Shown: positions 41,324 through 52,615, numbered from the stretch's first letter. The stretch: DNA of 64,000 nt from Clostridium sp. (GCA_023667695.1 JAMOZY010000005.1:62001-126000), one strand, 5' to 3'. Notes: a model not told the origin generated them from the letters alone. Translations and numbers: made by a program.

Positions 41324-43837
41324 ATGAACAGTTACAGAATGCTCGCAGTTCGATACTTGAAAATGAATAAGAAGCGGAGCCTGATTACTATTTTAGGCGT
41401 AATCATAACAACCGTCATTTTATTTACCGTATTGAATCTCGGACTTTGCTTTCTGCTGAATCAGCGGGAAAAGGAACGGGAAAACGGGAACTATGAAATT
41501 GTTTTGATGACCGAGACAGAGGAACAGATTCATCAGATTCTGGCAGATAGACGCATAAAGAGCGCATATGTAGGACCCTATTACTGGTACAGCCACGGAC
41601 ATGAGGAATTATATCCCATGGCACTGTATATCAATACCAGCAATCCTTATCGTATGAACACGATTTATGACCAGCTTCGTAAGGATTACGGCGTGGAAGG
41701 TGAGCTGCATTTCGAGCTTGCCTGGACTTATATGCAGGGCTATGAGGGGAATCTGATTATCATCCTGACGCTGACCGTGATTCTGGTTTCCTTTATCTTT
41801 GCAATCTTCGGCGTAGGAATCGTGCGGAATTCCATACAGCTATGTACGCTGGAGAATATTCGGGATTACGGAAATATGCGGTGCATCGGAGCATCCAGGG
41901 GACAGCTAAAGCAGATTATTTATATGCAGGGAGCGATTCTGGAGCTAACCGGTATACTGATAGGCTGTCTGCTTGGCACCGGAGTAAGTGTGATTGTAGG
42001 GATGATTATTAAGCTGCCGATGGGATTTCATTTTCTGCCAATGGCGGCGGTTTTAGTCGTATTCTTAGGGGATTTGTACTTCGCCATGGGGGAGGATAAT
42101 AAGCTGATTACAGGCATGACGCCGGTAAGCGCCATTCGTGGAGAATACCGGATTCATAAAGAGAAGATAAAGCTGAGAGAAAAAAATCCATTTCGAAAGC
42201 TGTTCGGTGTGGAAGGAGACTATGCATATAAAAGCGTTATGCGGAATCCGGGCAGGTTCTTCCGAACCGTTTCGGCTATGGTATTTGGAATCGGTGCCTT
42301 CATGGCGATTGCCGGCATTGCCAATTCCATAAATGCACTTATGAAAGAACAGACCGACCGGTTTCAGTACTTTCAGATATATTTTGAATTACCCCTTAGA
42401 ATCGATGAGACAATAGAAAAGGTGCAGAGTACGCTTCCGCCGACATCAGAGCTGGCAAAGCTGTCGGAGCTGGATTGCATAACGGAAGCAAAGCGGATAT
42501 ATTCTTCCGAAATCTGGCTTGCGGATTTGGAAGGCTTCTATGAAAAAAACCAGATAGATACCTATACCCGGGTTTATGAGATTTATCAGGAGGCAGTGGC
42601 AGATAGCGGCAAGGATGAAACATCGGAAATACGGGTGAGAAGCTTAGCCCGGGTATTAGCCGGCATCTACTGTTACGGATATGATGATATGGATTTTCAA
42701 CGGTATCAGTCAGCTCTGGTGGAAGGAACCCTGGATATCAGTGAAAATGGAATCGTAATCATTAATGAAGGGCAGATAGAAGGGGAAGAAATGGAAACCT
42801 TAGGTCCTGAGATTATTGATGTTACCTTTACGGATTATAAGGTGGGAGATACCATTGACATTGTAAATATGCAGCGGTTCCGGTCGGAAACCTCCGTGCA
42901 GCTGGCAGCTCTGGAGGCGGATTATGAGAGAGAAATGCAACAGATAGAGGAGGAATACGGAAGCCGGAGAGACATTATAGATAATCAGGAATTATGGGAG
43001 GAATTGGATGAGAAGCAGAGTGCCTGCTATAGCGATTATTCCAGGAATCGGAATAAAATCGTTTATGACTGCTGGCAGCAGCTGCTTCAGGAGGGGGATT
43101 ATAAGACTTATACCGTGGAAGGGATTTTGAACGAAGATGTAAACTATTACGACTATTACGGTCAATACGCAGAAGGAAGCATGATTATCGTACTTCCATT
43201 AGAGCAGTACTTTGCCATGACCGGTACGGATGAAACTATGAATACCGGTATGCAGTATCATGTACAGCGCTATCCGAACAACAAAAGGCTGGTAAATACC
43301 TGTCGGGAGATTACAGGTACATCCTATATGGATGAAGGTGATTTATCCTTGTTCGGTTATGTCTGGTCAGATGCAGATACGCAATATATTTATTCCGCAT
43401 ATCCGGATATTATGGAAGCTCTGCGGACAGTAAAAAACAGGCTGTGGTATGCAGTGCTGGTGGTAGTATTTGTGGTATCCATGGCAGCCTTGAACATTAT
43501 TAATTCCACTGCAAGCAATCTGTACCTGAGAAGAAAGGAATTTGCCCAGCTAAGAGTGATTGGTGTTTCCAAGAAGCGTCTGATGAAGATGGTTTTATTG
43601 GAAGGAGTCATTGCTGTCATAGTAGCGGATTTGATTGGAATACTGCTGGGGACTTTCTTGAGTGCGGGAGTATACCGGATTGTAACTACGTTAATCGGTG
43701 CTTCTTATCAATTCCCGTTCCTGGCGGCAGTCCTGGGAGTTCTTGCTTCCGTATTGCTGTTGTGTGGTTCTATCTATGTTCCTTTGAAGGGGCTGGGACA
43801 GAATATGGCGGAGGATTTGACTGCCGGTGGCGATTGA
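41324..43837 (+). CDS. FtsX-type ABC transporter permease (large)
   Basis: An 837-residue permease with two FtsX domains: the first helix near residue 18-40, a helix trio near 140-260, and a C-terminal trio near 700-830. Between lies an extracellular domain of about 350 residues with much Glu/Tyr. The start follows AAGGAGGCAGGAA. It resembles MacB/BceB-type permeases that move lipids, peptides or antibiotics away from the membrane. The two-component system at 34-36 kb may regulate it. Confidence 0.88.
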   Translation: MNSYRMLAVRYLKMNKKRSLITILGVIITTVILFTVLNLGLCFLLNQREKERENGNYEIVLMTETEEQIHQILADRRIKSAYVGPYYWYSHGHEELYPMALYINTSNPYRMNTIYDQLRKDYGVEGELHFELAWTYMQGYEGNLIIILTLTVILVSFIFAIFGVGIVRNSIQLCTLENIRDYGNMRCIGASRGQLKQIIYMQGAILELTGILIGCLLGTGVSVIVGMIIKLPMGFHFLPMAAVLVVFLGDLYFAMGEDNKLITGMTPVSAIRGEYRIHKEKIKLREKNPFRKLFGVEGDYAYKSVMRNPGRFFRTVSAMVFGIGAFMAIAGIANSINALMKEQTDRFQYFQIYFELPLRIDETIEKVQSTLPPTSELAKLSELDCITEAKRIYSSEIWLADLEGFYEKNQIDTYTRVYEIYQEAVADSGKDETSEIRVRSLARVLAGIYCYGYDDMDFQRYQSALVEGTLDISENGIVIINEGQIEGEEMETLGPEIIDVTFTDYKVGDTIDIVNMQRFRSETSVQLAALEADYEREMQQIEEEYGSRRDIIDNQELWEELDEKQSACYSDYSRNRNKIVYDCWQQLLQEGDYKTYTVEGILNEDVNYYDYYGQYAEGSMIIVLPLEQYFAMTGTDETMNTGMQYHVQRYPNNKRLVNTCREITGTSYMDEGDLSLFGYVWSDADTQYIYSAYPDIMEALRTVKNRLWYAVLVVVFVVSMAALNIINSTASNLYLRRKEFAQLRVIGVSKKRLMKMVLLEGVIAVIVADLIGILLGTFLSAGVYRIVTTLIGASYQFPFLAAVLGVLASVLLLCGSIYVPLKGLGQNMAEDLTAGGD

Positions 43838-43972
43838 TGCTGCGGTCTTTCCGGCAAATGAAAATACGGGCAAGTGACAGCCGTGAAATGGATATACGGA
43901 ATCTGTTTCATCTGCTGTCTGGGAAGGAATCGAGAAATAACTGTAAGGGAAATAGACAGGAGGAAATCAGAT

Positions 43973-44641
43973 ATGGATATTGTAACAATGGAGAATGTAA
44001 CAAAGGTGTACGGTGAAAACGATACGCGTGTATGGGGACTGCATGATGTGAACCTGACCGTAAAGCAGGGAGAAATCGTATCCGTAGTAGGGGCATCCGG
44101 TTCTGGCAAATCCACATTGCTGCATGTGATGGGGGGTGTGGATTCCCCGACCAGCGGCAAGGTAGTGGTAGATGGTAAGGATATTACCAAGCTAAATGAT
44201 GAACAGATGGCTGTATTCCGGAGAAGAAAGATTGGATTTGTATTTCAGGCCTATCATCTGATACCGGTATTATCGGTGGAAGAAAATATTACTATGCCAA
44301 TCCTGTTGGACCACCGGAAGCCGGATAAGACATATGTGGAACAGATTATGGAGATGCTGGGTCTACAGGACCGGAGAAAGCATCTGCCAAACCAGCTGTC
44401 CGGCGGTCAGCAGCAGCGGACGGCAATTGCAAGAGCATTGGCAAACCAGCCTTCCCTGATTCTGGCGGATGAGCCTACGGGAGCGTTGGATTCGAAAAAC
44501 GGCAGCGAGGTCATTGCCTTATTGCAGAATTCTGTAAAGCAGTTAAATCAGACCCTGGTTCTGATTACCCATAATATTGATTTGGCAAGAGAAGCAGACC
44601 GTATTATTAAAATTGCAGATGGAGAAATCGTAGAATCCTAA
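43973..44641 (+). CDS. MacB/LolD-type ABC transporter ATP-binding protein
   Basis: ATG 43973 follows ACAGGAGGAAATCAG; the longer frame is not supported. The 222-residue ATPase has Walker A VGASGSGKSTLLHVMGG, the Q-loop VFQAYHLIPVLSV, the signature LSGGQQQRTAIARALA, Walker B LILADEPTGALD and H-loop ITHN. This set is typical of LolD/MacB-type ATPases. It serves the two permeases on either side. Confidence 0.95.
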   Translation: MDIVTMENVTKVYGENDTRVWGLHDVNLTVKQGEIVSVVGASGSGKSTLLHVMGGVDSPTSGKVVVDGKDITKLNDEQMAVFRRRKIGFVFQAYHLIPVLSVEENITMPILLDHRKPDKTYVEQIMEMLGLQDRRKHLPNQLSGGQQQRTAIARALANQPSLILADEPTGALDSKNGSEVIALLQNSVKQLNQTLVLITHNIDLAREADRIIKIADGEIVES

Positions 44642-44739
44642 GCAGGCAAAGATGCCTGGCAGGTGTTCCGGCGGCAGCTATGAACCATAGGATAAGGAGA
44701 GCTGCTGTTGGCGAAATATAAAGAAAGAAGGGAAATCAG

Positions 44740-45654
44740 ATGAAAAAAATCATATCATTTCTAATATGCATCTGCCTGGGGATATGGATTGGCGGAGCAG
44801 AGCTGACCCGTGTACAGGCAGCAAATCCAAGGGTTATGGTATCGGACTACTCGATAGAAGAAGGAGAGGTACTGGCAGGCCAGCCCTTTACCTTGAACAT
44901 AACGCTGAAAAATACAGCGTCCTCTGTGGTAAGAAATCTAAAGCTTACCGTTACCACAGAGAAGGGAGAGCTGCTGCCGCTGGAGGGCGCGGGAACCGCA
45001 TATGCGGCAAAAATAGATGCGAACGGTGAGGTACAGTTTTCCTTTTCCATGAAAGCAATCGAGGGCTTGGAGGAAAAGTCTTATAAGCTGACCCTTAAAA
45101 CTGAGTATGAGGGCAGCAATGGCGTAGAGTATACCGTAGATGAGTCTGTTTTTATTCCGGTAAAATTAAAGCAGCGTGCATCCATAACGGATATATTTCT
45201 GCCGGATTCCGGGCTGGAGCTGGGGGATACAGTAGAAATCAGTGCATCCGTTAATAACCTGGGCGATGGTTCCTTATATAACGTAACCGTACAGGTATCC
45301 GGAGATAATGTGGAAGAAACCCAAAGCTATATCGGCAATATTGAATCCGGAAAAAGCGGTATTCTGGATGTCTTAACAAAGGCTTCTTCCATATCTCAGA
45401 TTGGAGATAAGAACAAGCTGATTGTATCCTACGAGGACCGGGCAGGGAATTTATACAAGCAGGAAGCTGAATTTACAATTAGTGTGGCACAGCCTATGTA
45501 TGAGAATCTGGAGCTGGTAAAGGATACGCCGGATGCCTCGGGTGCGATAAAGACCGTTCTTTGGGTTATCGTTGGTGTGGCAGTATTGGCGGCAGTTGTA
45601 TGGCTGCTGATTCGGCGCTGGAAGAGAAAGAAGAGTATTCTTGAGGAGTTTTAG
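44740..45654 (+). CDS. Secreted, membrane-anchored CARDB-like protein
   Basis: A 304-residue protein with an N-terminal signal peptide (MKKIISFLICICLGIWIGG, cleavage near TRVQAAN), two immunoglobulin-like repeats of the COG1361/CARDB type (FTLNITLKNTASSVVRNLKL and VEISASVNNLGDGSLYNVTV) and a C-terminal helix (TVLWVIVGVAVLAAVVWLL) followed by RRWKRKK. It lies between the ATPase and a MacB-like permease and is likely an extracellular accessory part of the transporter. Confidence 0.85.
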   Translation: MKKIISFLICICLGIWIGGAELTRVQAANPRVMVSDYSIEEGEVLAGQPFTLNITLKNTASSVVRNLKLTVTTEKGELLPLEGAGTAYAAKIDANGEVQFSFSMKAIEGLEEKSYKLTLKTEYEGSNGVEYTVDESVFIPVKLKQRASITDIFLPDSGLELGDTVEISASVNNLGDGSLYNVTVQVSGDNVEETQSYIGNIESGKSGILDVLTKASSISQIGDKNKLIVSYEDRAGNLYKQEAEFTISVAQPMYENLELVKDTPDASGAIKTVLWVIVGVAVLAAVVWLLIRRWKRKKSILEEF

Positions 45655-45657
45655 CCT

Positions 45658-46938
45658 ATGGGATGGATATGGCATTTATGCTTAGCAAATATGAAACAAC
45701 GGGGTATACGGACCGGTCTGACCGTACTGGGTGTGGTGATTGGCATTATTTCTATTGTTTCCCTGCTTGCCATCGGTCTGGGTGTAAAAAAAGAAATCCT
45801 GGATACGGCAGAATCGGAAGGAAGCATTACGGAAATCCAGGTGTATGGTGTCTCGGAGGGAATCCGGAAGGATCACATGCTGACGGACCGTAAGCTACAG
45901 GAATTCCGTGAGCTGGAAGGGGTAACAGCAGTATATCCGGTTCTGAACCTCGCTGCATATATGAGATATAAGCAGTATTCCGGATATTGGAGCGTACAAG
46001 GCGTTCCCCGGGATTATCTGCAACAGGTTGCAACCCTGAACGGAAACGCTCCGGATGAGAATGGCTTAAAGCCAGAGCTGGTCATGGGGAATCAGGTGAT
46101 TAATTTTATGTATAACCGAACCACCGGAATGAGCTATGGAGAGCTTCATGAGGAGGAAGAAGAAGAGGACAGGGAACCCCTGGATTTGTCTGGCGAGTAT
46201 CTGGAGGTACAGTTTGATACTTCTGCAGATGCACCCAGCTATCGTTTGACGATTGCAGATATGACAAAGGAAGATTCCTATACGATATACTGTGATATAG
46301 AGGCATTAAAGAAGTATTTAAAGCAGATTGCAGATGGAGGGAAGATTCCGGGGCAGCCCCTGAATCAGAATGAAGAAAACTACAGAGAGTGGATTTATGA
46401 TAACGCCATTGTGAAGGTAGAAGATGTAGATGCCGTAGATTCGGTGGTCGAGACCTTAAAGGACATGGGATACCAGGTGGAAAATAACAAGGAATATGTG
46501 GATTCCATACAGCGGATGGTGAAGATTGCCCAGGTCGTGCTGGGGGGCATCGGCATGATTGCACTGGTGGTTGCGGTCATCGGCATTGGCAATACCATGA
46601 CAACAGCGGTTTATGACCGGATTAATGAAATCGGCATTCTGAAGGTGCTTGGCTCTGCTCCGGATGAGCTGCTCTATCTGTTTCTGCTGGAATCCGGCAT
46701 CCTTGGCGGACTTGGCGGCATCATTGGGATACTGATTTCCTATGGGATTACAGAATTGCTGATTAACCAGCTTGTAGTCAAGCTCATGAAGCTGCCAAAG
46801 GGAATGGAACTGGCAATCATTCCTGCATGGCTGGCAGTTCTGGCATTTTTCCTGGCTATCCTACTCGGAGTGCTGGCTGGCTTTTTCCCTGCCAAGTGGG
46901 CAGCCAGATTAAAGCCTATTGATGCAGTCAGAAAATAG
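45658..46938 (+). CDS. MacB-like FtsX-type ABC transporter permease
   Basis: A 426-residue permease with an N-terminal helix (GLTVLGVVIGIISIVSLLAI), a MacB-like periplasmic-type domain (about residues 45-280) and a C-terminal helix trio (about 286-420) including MTTAVYDRINEIGILKVLGS, the FtsX/MacB coupling sequence, and the ending PIDAVRK. The ATG is 3 bp after the stop of the CARDB-like gene. Confidence 0.92.
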   Translation: MGWIWHLCLANMKQRGIRTGLTVLGVVIGIISIVSLLAIGLGVKKEILDTAESEGSITEIQVYGVSEGIRKDHMLTDRKLQEFRELEGVTAVYPVLNLAAYMRYKQYSGYWSVQGVPRDYLQQVATLNGNAPDENGLKPELVMGNQVINFMYNRTTGMSYGELHEEEEEEDREPLDLSGEYLEVQFDTSADAPSYRLTIADMTKEDSYTIYCDIEALKKYLKQIADGGKIPGQPLNQNEENYREWIYDNAIVKVEDVDAVDSVVETLKDMGYQVENNKEYVDSIQRMVKIAQVVLGGIGMIALVVAVIGIGNTMTTAVYDRINEIGILKVLGSAPDELLYLFLLESGILGGLGGIIGILISYGITELLINQLVVKLMKLPKGMELAIIPAWLAVLAFFLAILLGVLAGFFPAKWAARLKPIDAVRK

Positions 46939-46970
46939 GCGCTGTTATCATGGATAGAGAAAGACGCATG

Positions 46971-47004
46971 GTCTGTAAGCGTTACTGCTTCTATGCGTCT
47001 TTTT
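46971..47004 (+). terminator. Intrinsic terminator of the ABC operon
   Basis: AAGACGCAT (46971-46979) pairs with ATGCGTCTT (46993-47001), followed by TTTT. A second hairpin, TTCAGATTAAA/TTTAATCTGAA (47012-47039), follows directly. Confidence 0.85.
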
Positions 47005-47142
47005 GCCGTTATTCAGATTAAATTTTTTTAATCTGAAAAATACCTATAGAAAATGTGCAAAATTCTCTCTTTCAATTATGCCTGATATTGTTTATAATGA
47101 AAATGGTGTCATTTACTAAAATACTGATTTTGGAGAGAGAAT

Positions 47143-48561
47143 ATGGAGCAGAGCAGTATTACACTTTTACGGAGCTGTAAGAAAATCGCAAATGAAATGG
47201 ATGCAAATGGTATATTGCTGGAGGGCGATTTTAGTGCAACGGAACAATTGAGAATGGATTTACGGAATTTCTTTTGTTATCTGTCCATTGCGGATGGGAT
47301 TATTCAGAGAGAAGAAATTCGTTATATTAATAAGTATCTGGAATATGAATTTACAGAGGACACGATTATTGACTGTATCCGTCAGAACAGGATTGCTGAC
47401 CGGGACTTTCTGAATCATCCGCCCCTGTCTCTTCATTATTTTCTGAAGGATAAGAATATTCCGGATGTAGTATATCAGTCCAAGTACTATGATATCCGCA
47501 AGCTGTATTATCATATGTTCCAGGAGATGGGCAGGGAGTTCATTGCCTGCAACCGGAAGGTAGAGGATAAGGAAATCCGCAGTCTGACCCGGTATCTGCT
47601 TATGCTGGAGAGCCAGATTAATGCCTACAAGCACTTTGGGGAGGAACGGGAAGAAGTACCGGACAGTATACCCTACCGGATTAAGGAGAATGTCCAGAAC
47701 CAGGAGGAGGAAGAGATTGCTTTTGTCGGTACGATTACGGAAGCCAGTCCGGAGGGCTATGACCTGGGTACTCTGATGCAGGAATTAAATGACCTGATTG
47801 GACTGGAGGATGTGAAGAAGGAGGTTAAAAATATTGTAAACCTTCTTCAGATTAATGAAATGCGGGCGCAGAACGGCTTGAAAAAGGCGCCGGTTGCCAA
47901 GCATTTTGTATTCACGGGGAATCCCGGTACCGGTAAGACTACGGTAGCCCGGTTATTATCGAAGATATACTGCGCCCTGGGTGTATTATCCAAGGGGCAT
48001 ATGGTAGAGGTGGACCGTTCCGGTATGGTGGCCGGCTATATGGGGCAGACTGCCTTAAAGGTAAAGCAGGTCGTAGACAAAGCAAAGGGCGGTGTGTTAT
48101 TTATTGACGAAGCCTATGCTCTGAGCAATCACGGTCCGGAGGGTGATTTCGGACAGGAGGCCATTGATACCCTGAATAAAGCGATGGAGGATTACCGGGA
48201 TGACCTGATTGTTATCGTAGCCGGATATCCGGACCTGATGGAAGAATTTATTGATGCCAATCCGGGATTAAAGTCCCGGTTTAACAAGACCGTTGATTTT
48301 CCGGATTATAATGCGGAAGATTTGTATACGATTTTCATGTACATGAGTAAGGAACAGGATTATCATTTAAGTGAAGCCGGAGAACTCAGGCTTCGGGATG
48401 TTTTAACAAGAATGGTAGCGGAAAAGGACAAGAATTTTGGTAATGCCAGAGATGTCCGGAATTATCTGAGTCAGGTAATCGAGCGTCAGGCAAACCGTCT
48501 GGTATCGTCAGCCACGTTGGATAAGACGCAGCTGCTGACCATTGAAGCCGAGGATTTGTAA
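47143..48561 (+). CDS. CbbX/SpoVK-like AAA+ ATPase with TerB-like N-terminus
   Basis: A 472-residue protein. Residues about 1-165 are helical and resemble a TerB-like domain (LSIADGIIQREEIRYINKYL and ACNRKVEDKEIRSLTRYLL). The C-terminal AAA+ module is CbbX/SpoVK-like: GLEDVKKEVKNIVNLLQ, Walker A FVFTGNPGTGKTTVARLL (about 259-276), Walker B GVLFIDEAYAL (about 317-327) and RFNKTVDFPDY. Such proteins remodel partner proteins; the partner here is unknown. A TATAAT box (47093-47098) lies upstream. Confidence 0.88.
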   Translation: MEQSSITLLRSCKKIANEMDANGILLEGDFSATEQLRMDLRNFFCYLSIADGIIQREEIRYINKYLEYEFTEDTIIDCIRQNRIADRDFLNHPPLSLHYFLKDKNIPDVVYQSKYYDIRKLYYHMFQEMGREFIACNRKVEDKEIRSLTRYLLMLESQINAYKHFGEEREEVPDSIPYRIKENVQNQEEEEIAFVGTITEASPEGYDLGTLMQELNDLIGLEDVKKEVKNIVNLLQINEMRAQNGLKKAPVAKHFVFTGNPGTGKTTVARLLSKIYCALGVLSKGHMVEVDRSGMVAGYMGQTALKVKQVVDKAKGGVLFIDEAYALSNHGPEGDFGQEAIDTLNKAMEDYRDDLIVIVAGYPDLMEEFIDANPGLKSRFNKTVDFPDYNAEDLYTIFMYMSKEQDYHLSEAGELRLRDVLTRMVAEKDKNFGNARDVRNYLSQVIERQANRLVSSATLDKTQLLTIEAEDL

Positions 48562-48593
48562 TATTCCGAACGGAAGTAAGGATAGGAGACAGT

Positions 48594-50672
48594 ATGAGTA
48601 AGGAACAGGCAACAGAGGCTCCAAAGAAGGTGGAGAAGCCCAAAAAGGTATTGTTGAAAAATCAGATTGAACGGTATTTGCGGATACCATTTTTTCTGCT
48701 CATTCCACTGGTTATTTTAAACGGGGCGATTTATTTTGCGGATGTGGAAACGGGAATTTTCTTATCCCTTAGCATTATCCTGTATGCATTAGTCGTTACA
48801 GTGATTTATATTCATAATAAACCGAATATTATGGCAACCCTGATTAGCTTTGCCTTTGAACAGGGACAGGTGCAGAAGGAGTTACTGAAGGACCTGGCGA
48901 TTCCCTATGCTTTGATTGATTTGGATGGAAAGCTTTTATGGGCGAATCCTCTTTTTTATGGGATTGTCGGTAACGAAAAGCTGGTGAAGAAGTCGGTGAT
49001 TCAGATTTTCCCGGAGATTACCAGAGAGATATTCCCGCAGGAAAGTAAGAAAACAGAATTCCAGATGCGGTATCAGGATGATTTTTATCGGGTAGAAATG
49101 CGCCGGGTGGTGATTCATGATATCCTGCCGGAGGAGGTAGAGGTAGAACGGGAGGACGGACTAATTGCTATGTTCCTCTTTGATGAAACAGAGCTGAGAC
49201 GGTATATTCAGGAGAATAAGGACCAGAAGCTGGTTTCCGGTCTGATTTATATTGATAACTACGAGGAAGCCTTAGAAGGTGTGGAGGATGTGCGCCGTCC
49301 GCTGCTGACTGCATTAGTGGACCGGAAGGTCAATAAGTACATGCAGAATATTGATGCGATTGTAAAGAAGCTGGAGAAGGATAAGTTTCTGGTGGTATTT
49401 CAGCAGAAGTATCTGCAGCAGCTTCAGTCTACGAAGTTCGCTCTGTTGGATGAGGTTCGGGCAATTAATATCGGAAATGAGATAGCTGTTACCTTAAGTA
49501 TCGGCCTGGGTGTAAATGCCCCTTCCTATATTCAGGCATATGATGCGGCAAGAGTGGCGATTGATTTGGCGCTGGGCCGGGGCGGTGACCAGGCAGTAGT
49601 AAAGGATGGAGAACAGATTTACTATTATGGCGGCAAGTCCCAGGGAGTAGAGAAGAATACCCGTGTGAAGGCGAGAGTGAAGGCCCACGCCCTCCGTGAA
49701 GTGCTGGAGACTAAGGACCAGGTGATTGTTATGGGGCATAAGCTTCCGGATGCGGATGCCATCGGGGCGGCTATCGGTATTTACCGTCTGGCAGCTGCCA
49801 TGGACCGGAAGGCCCATATTGTTATAAATGAAGTGACTGCCTCCATTCGTCCGGTGATGAATAATTTTATCAGCAACAATATGTATCCGGAGGACCTATT
49901 CATTAACAGTGAGCAGGCGGTGAATCTGGTGGACCAGAATACGGCACTGGTGGTAGTGGATGTTAATCGTCCCGGTTATACGGAGTGCGAGGAGCTGTTG
50001 AATCTGACAAAGTCCATTGTGGTGATTGACCACCACCGGGCTATGAGTGATTCCATACAGAATTCCATTCTTTCTTATATCGAGCCGTATGCATCCTCGG
50101 CATGTGAGATGGTAGCCGAGATTTTACAGTACATTATTGATAAGCCGAAGCTTCGCCCCATCGAGGCGGATGCCATGTATGCCGGCATACTGGTAGATAC
50201 GGATACCTTTGTTACTAAGACCGGCGTCCGGACCTTTGAGGCGGCTTCCTTCTTAAAGCGGAGCGGAGCGGATGTGACCCGTGTACGGAAGATGTTCCGG
50301 ACGGATTTGGAGGTCTACAAGCAGAAGGTTGCCGGCGTCCGGAATGCGGAAATCTTTCTGGATGATTACGTGATTGGTACTCTGCCCTCTGAGAATGTTG
50401 ACAGTCCGACGGTTCTGGCGGCACAGATTGCCAATGAACTGCTGGATATCGAAGGAGTAAAAGCATCCTTTATGCTGACCCAGGTAAAGGATACCATATA
50501 TATCAGCGCCCGCTCCATTGATGAGGTCAATGTGCAGGTCATCATGGAACGGTTAGGCGGCGGCGGACATGCTACGGTTGCCGGGGCCCAGCTACAGGGC
50601 TGTTCCCTGGAGGAAGGAAAACGACAGCTGCAGGATATATTGGAAAAAATGACAGTGGAAGGAGATATATAG
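48594..50672 (+). CDS. gdpP: c-di-AMP phosphodiesterase
   Basis: A 692-residue protein with two transmembrane helices (about residues 30-48 and 55-74), a PAS-like domain ([19 protein letters not shown]), a degenerate GGDEF domain ([19 protein letters not shown]) and DHH/DHHA1 domains: [39 protein letters not shown] and [13 protein letters not shown]. GdpP breaks down c-di-AMP to pApA and so sets osmotic and cell-wall balance. It is the first gene of the conserved gdpP-rplI-dnaB cluster of Firmicutes. Confidence 0.95.
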   Translation: MSKEQATEAPKKVEKPKKVLLKNQIERYLRIPFFLLIPLVILNGAIYFADVETGIFLSLSIILYALVVTVIYIHNKPNIMATLISFAFEQGQVQKELLKDLAIPYALIDLDGKLLWANPLFYGIVGNEKLVKKSVIQIFPEITREIFPQESKKTEFQMRYQDDFYRVEMRRVVIHDILPEEVEVEREDGLIAMFLFDETELRRYIQENKDQKLVSGLIYIDNYEEALEGVEDVRRPLLTALVDRKVNKYMQNIDAIVKKLEKDKFLVVFQQKYLQQLQSTKFALLDEVRAINIGNEIAVTLSIGLGVNAPSYIQAYDAARVAIDLALGRGGDQAVVKDGEQIYYYGGKSQGVEKNTRVKARVKAHALREVLETKDQVIVMGHKLPDADAIGAAIGIYRLAAAMDRKAHIVINEVTASIRPVMNNFISNNMYPEDLFINSEQAVNLVDQNTALVVVDVNRPGYTECEELLNLTKSIVVIDHHRAMSDSIQNSILSYIEPYASSACEMVAEILQYIIDKPKLRPIEADAMYAGILVDTDTFVTKTGVRTFEAASFLKRSGADVTRVRKMFRTDLEVYKQKVAGVRNAEIFLDDYVIGTLPSENVDSPTVLAAQIANELLDIEGVKASFMLTQVKDTIYISARSIDEVNVQVIMERLGGGGHATVAGAQLQGCSLEEGKRQLQDILEKMTVEGDI

Positions 50673-50673
50673 G

Positions 50674-51123
50674 ATGGAAGTTATATTATTGCAGGATGTA
50701 AAGTCACTTGGAAAAAAAGGAGAAGTGGTAAAAGTAAATGACGGCTATGCCAGAAACTTTATTTTACCAAAGAAGCTGGGGATAGAAGCAAACAGTAAGA
50801 ATATGAATGACTTAAAGCTTCAAAGGGCAAATGAAGAAAAGATTGCCGCAGAGAATCTTGCTGCTGCAAGAGCATTGGCAGAAGAGTTAAAGGAAAAAGA
50901 GGTTACCCTGAGTCTGAAGCTGGGGGAAGGAGGCAAGACCTTTGGCTCTGTGTCCTCAAAGGAAATTGCGGAAGCGGCAAAGGAACAGCTGGGCTATGAT
51001 ATTGATAAGAAGAAGATTCAGTTAAAGGAAAGCATTAAGTCCCTGGGTGTGCATCCGGTTGCCATCAAGCTTCATGCCAAGGTGACGGCAGAGCTGAAGG
51101 TAAAGGTTACAGAAGGCAAGTAG
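50674..51123 (+). CDS. rplI: 50S ribosomal protein L9
   Basis: A 149-residue protein starting [20 protein letters not shown], with the L9 signature [16 protein letters not shown], a long connecting helix and a C-terminal domain with [21 protein letters not shown]9 binds the base of the L1 stalk. Its ATG is one base after the gdpP stop. Confidence 0.98.
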   Translation: MEVILLQDVKSLGKKGEVVKVNDGYARNFILPKKLGIEANSKNMNDLKLQRANEEKIAAENLAAARALAEELKEKEVTLSLKLGEGGKTFGSVSSKEIAEAAKEQLGYDIDKKKIQLKESIKSLGVHPVAIKLHAKVTAELKVKVTEGK

Positions 51124-51144
51124 ACGAAGATAGGATTACAAGCG

Positions 51145-52491
51145 ATGGAAGAATCAGTGATTCGAAAGATACAACCGAATAGTGTGGAATCGGAGCAGGC
51201 AGTGCTTGCCTCCATGCTGATGAATCGGGATGCAGTAGTAAATGTTGCCGATATGCTGACCAAGGAGGACTTCTATCAGGCGCAGTACGGAGTGATATTT
51301 GAGGCAATGGTGGAGCTGTATCATGAGGGAACGGTCATTGATTTGATTACCCTGATGGAACGGCTGAAGGAAAAGGGCGTTCCGGAGAATGTGTATAGCA
51401 TCGAAACCATGCAGGAGCTGATGAGCGTAGTTCCTACATCCACAAATGCAAAGAAGTATGCAGAGATTGTGAAGGACCGGGCAAATATGCGCCGGGTAAT
51501 CAAGCTGGCGGAAGCAGCAGCAAATGACTGCTATACCCTGAAGGATTCTTCGGTGAATATTCTCAGCAATATAGAGAATCAGGTGCTGGAGCTGACCCAG
51601 AACGGGAATAACGGCGATGATGTGGTACCCATTCGTGAGGTAGTGGATAATGTACTGCGGAATATTCGGGAAGCCTCCAAGCAGCAGGGGAACATTACCG
51701 GAGTGCCTACCGGCTTTCTGGATTTGGATGATATGCTGACCGGACTTCACGGCTCGGAATTGATACTGGTAGCAGCCCGTCCGGCTATGGGTAAGACGGC
51801 ATTCGTACTGAATATTGCGGAATATGTGATTTTAAAGACGGATGTTCCCGTAGCCATATTCAACTTCGAGATGAATAAGGAACAGCTGGTACAGCGTATG
51901 ATTGCCATGGAGTCCCAGGTGAATTCCCAGAATATACGAACCGGCAACCTACAGGATGACCAGTGGCTGAAGCTTTATGAAAGCTCCAATATCATCGGAA
52001 GCACCAAGCTGTTTATTGAGGATCAGTCCAATGTTACCATTGGTGATATCCGGAACAAGTGTAGAAAGCTGAAGCAGCGTCATAATGTGGGGCTGATTAT
52101 CATAGACTATTTACAGCTAATGAGCGGAAGCGGACGAACGGATTCCCGGCAGCAGGAGGTTTCTGAGATATCCAGAGGCTTAAAGGTACTGGCGAAGGAG
52201 CTGGATGTGCCGATTATAGCATTGTCTCAGCTCAGCCGTGCGGTAGAGGCAAGAACGGAGCATCGTCCTATGCTGTCGGATTTGCGGGAATCCGGTTCTA
52301 TTGAGCAGGATGCGGATGTGGTCATGTTCATTTACCGGGAGGATAAGTATCGGGATGATTTGCCGGAGGAGGATAAGAATAAGGCGGAGATTATCATTGC
52401 CAAGCAGAGAAATGGTGCTACCGGTACCATCATGCTGGGCTGGCAGGGGGAATATACCAAGTTCGTGAATCTGGAACGGAGCAGGCGGTAA
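51145..52491 (+). CDS. dnaB: Replicative DNA helicase
   Basis: A 448-residue protein with the DnaB N-terminal domain (QPNSVESEQAVLASMLMNRD) and RecA-like C-terminal domain: Walker A VAARPAMGKTAFVLNIAE, MNKEQLVQRMIAMES, Walker B GLIIIDYLQLM and LSQLSRAVEARTEHRPMLSD. DnaB unwinds DNA at the replication fork. It follows rplI as in most Firmicutes (often named dnaC in Bacillus). Confidence 0.97.
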   Translation: MEESVIRKIQPNSVESEQAVLASMLMNRDAVVNVADMLTKEDFYQAQYGVIFEAMVELYHEGTVIDLITLMERLKEKGVPENVYSIETMQELMSVVPTSTNAKKYAEIVKDRANMRRVIKLAEAAANDCYTLKDSSVNILSNIENQVLELTQNGNNGDDVVPIREVVDNVLRNIREASKQQGNITGVPTGFLDLDDMLTGLHGSELILVAARPAMGKTAFVLNIAEYVILKTDVPVAIFNFEMNKEQLVQRMIAMESQVNSQNIRTGNLQDDQWLKLYESSNIIGSTKLFIEDQSNVTIGDIRNKCRKLKQRHNVGLIIIDYLQLMSGSGRTDSRQQEVSEISRGLKVLAKELDVPIIALSQLSRAVEARTEHRPMLSDLRESGSIEQDADVVMFIYREDKYRDDLPEEDKNKAEIIIAKQRNGATGTIMLGWQGEYTKFVNLERSRR

Positions 52492-52615
52492 GCGCATTTG
52501 AAAATGATATGCTTTGTGTTTTATAGTTGGAAAACAGCGAAAAGCGCAATCGGACAAGAATCTTGTCGGAAAGGACAAGATATTAGAATACGATTAAAAT
52601 TGAGGAAAGAATACT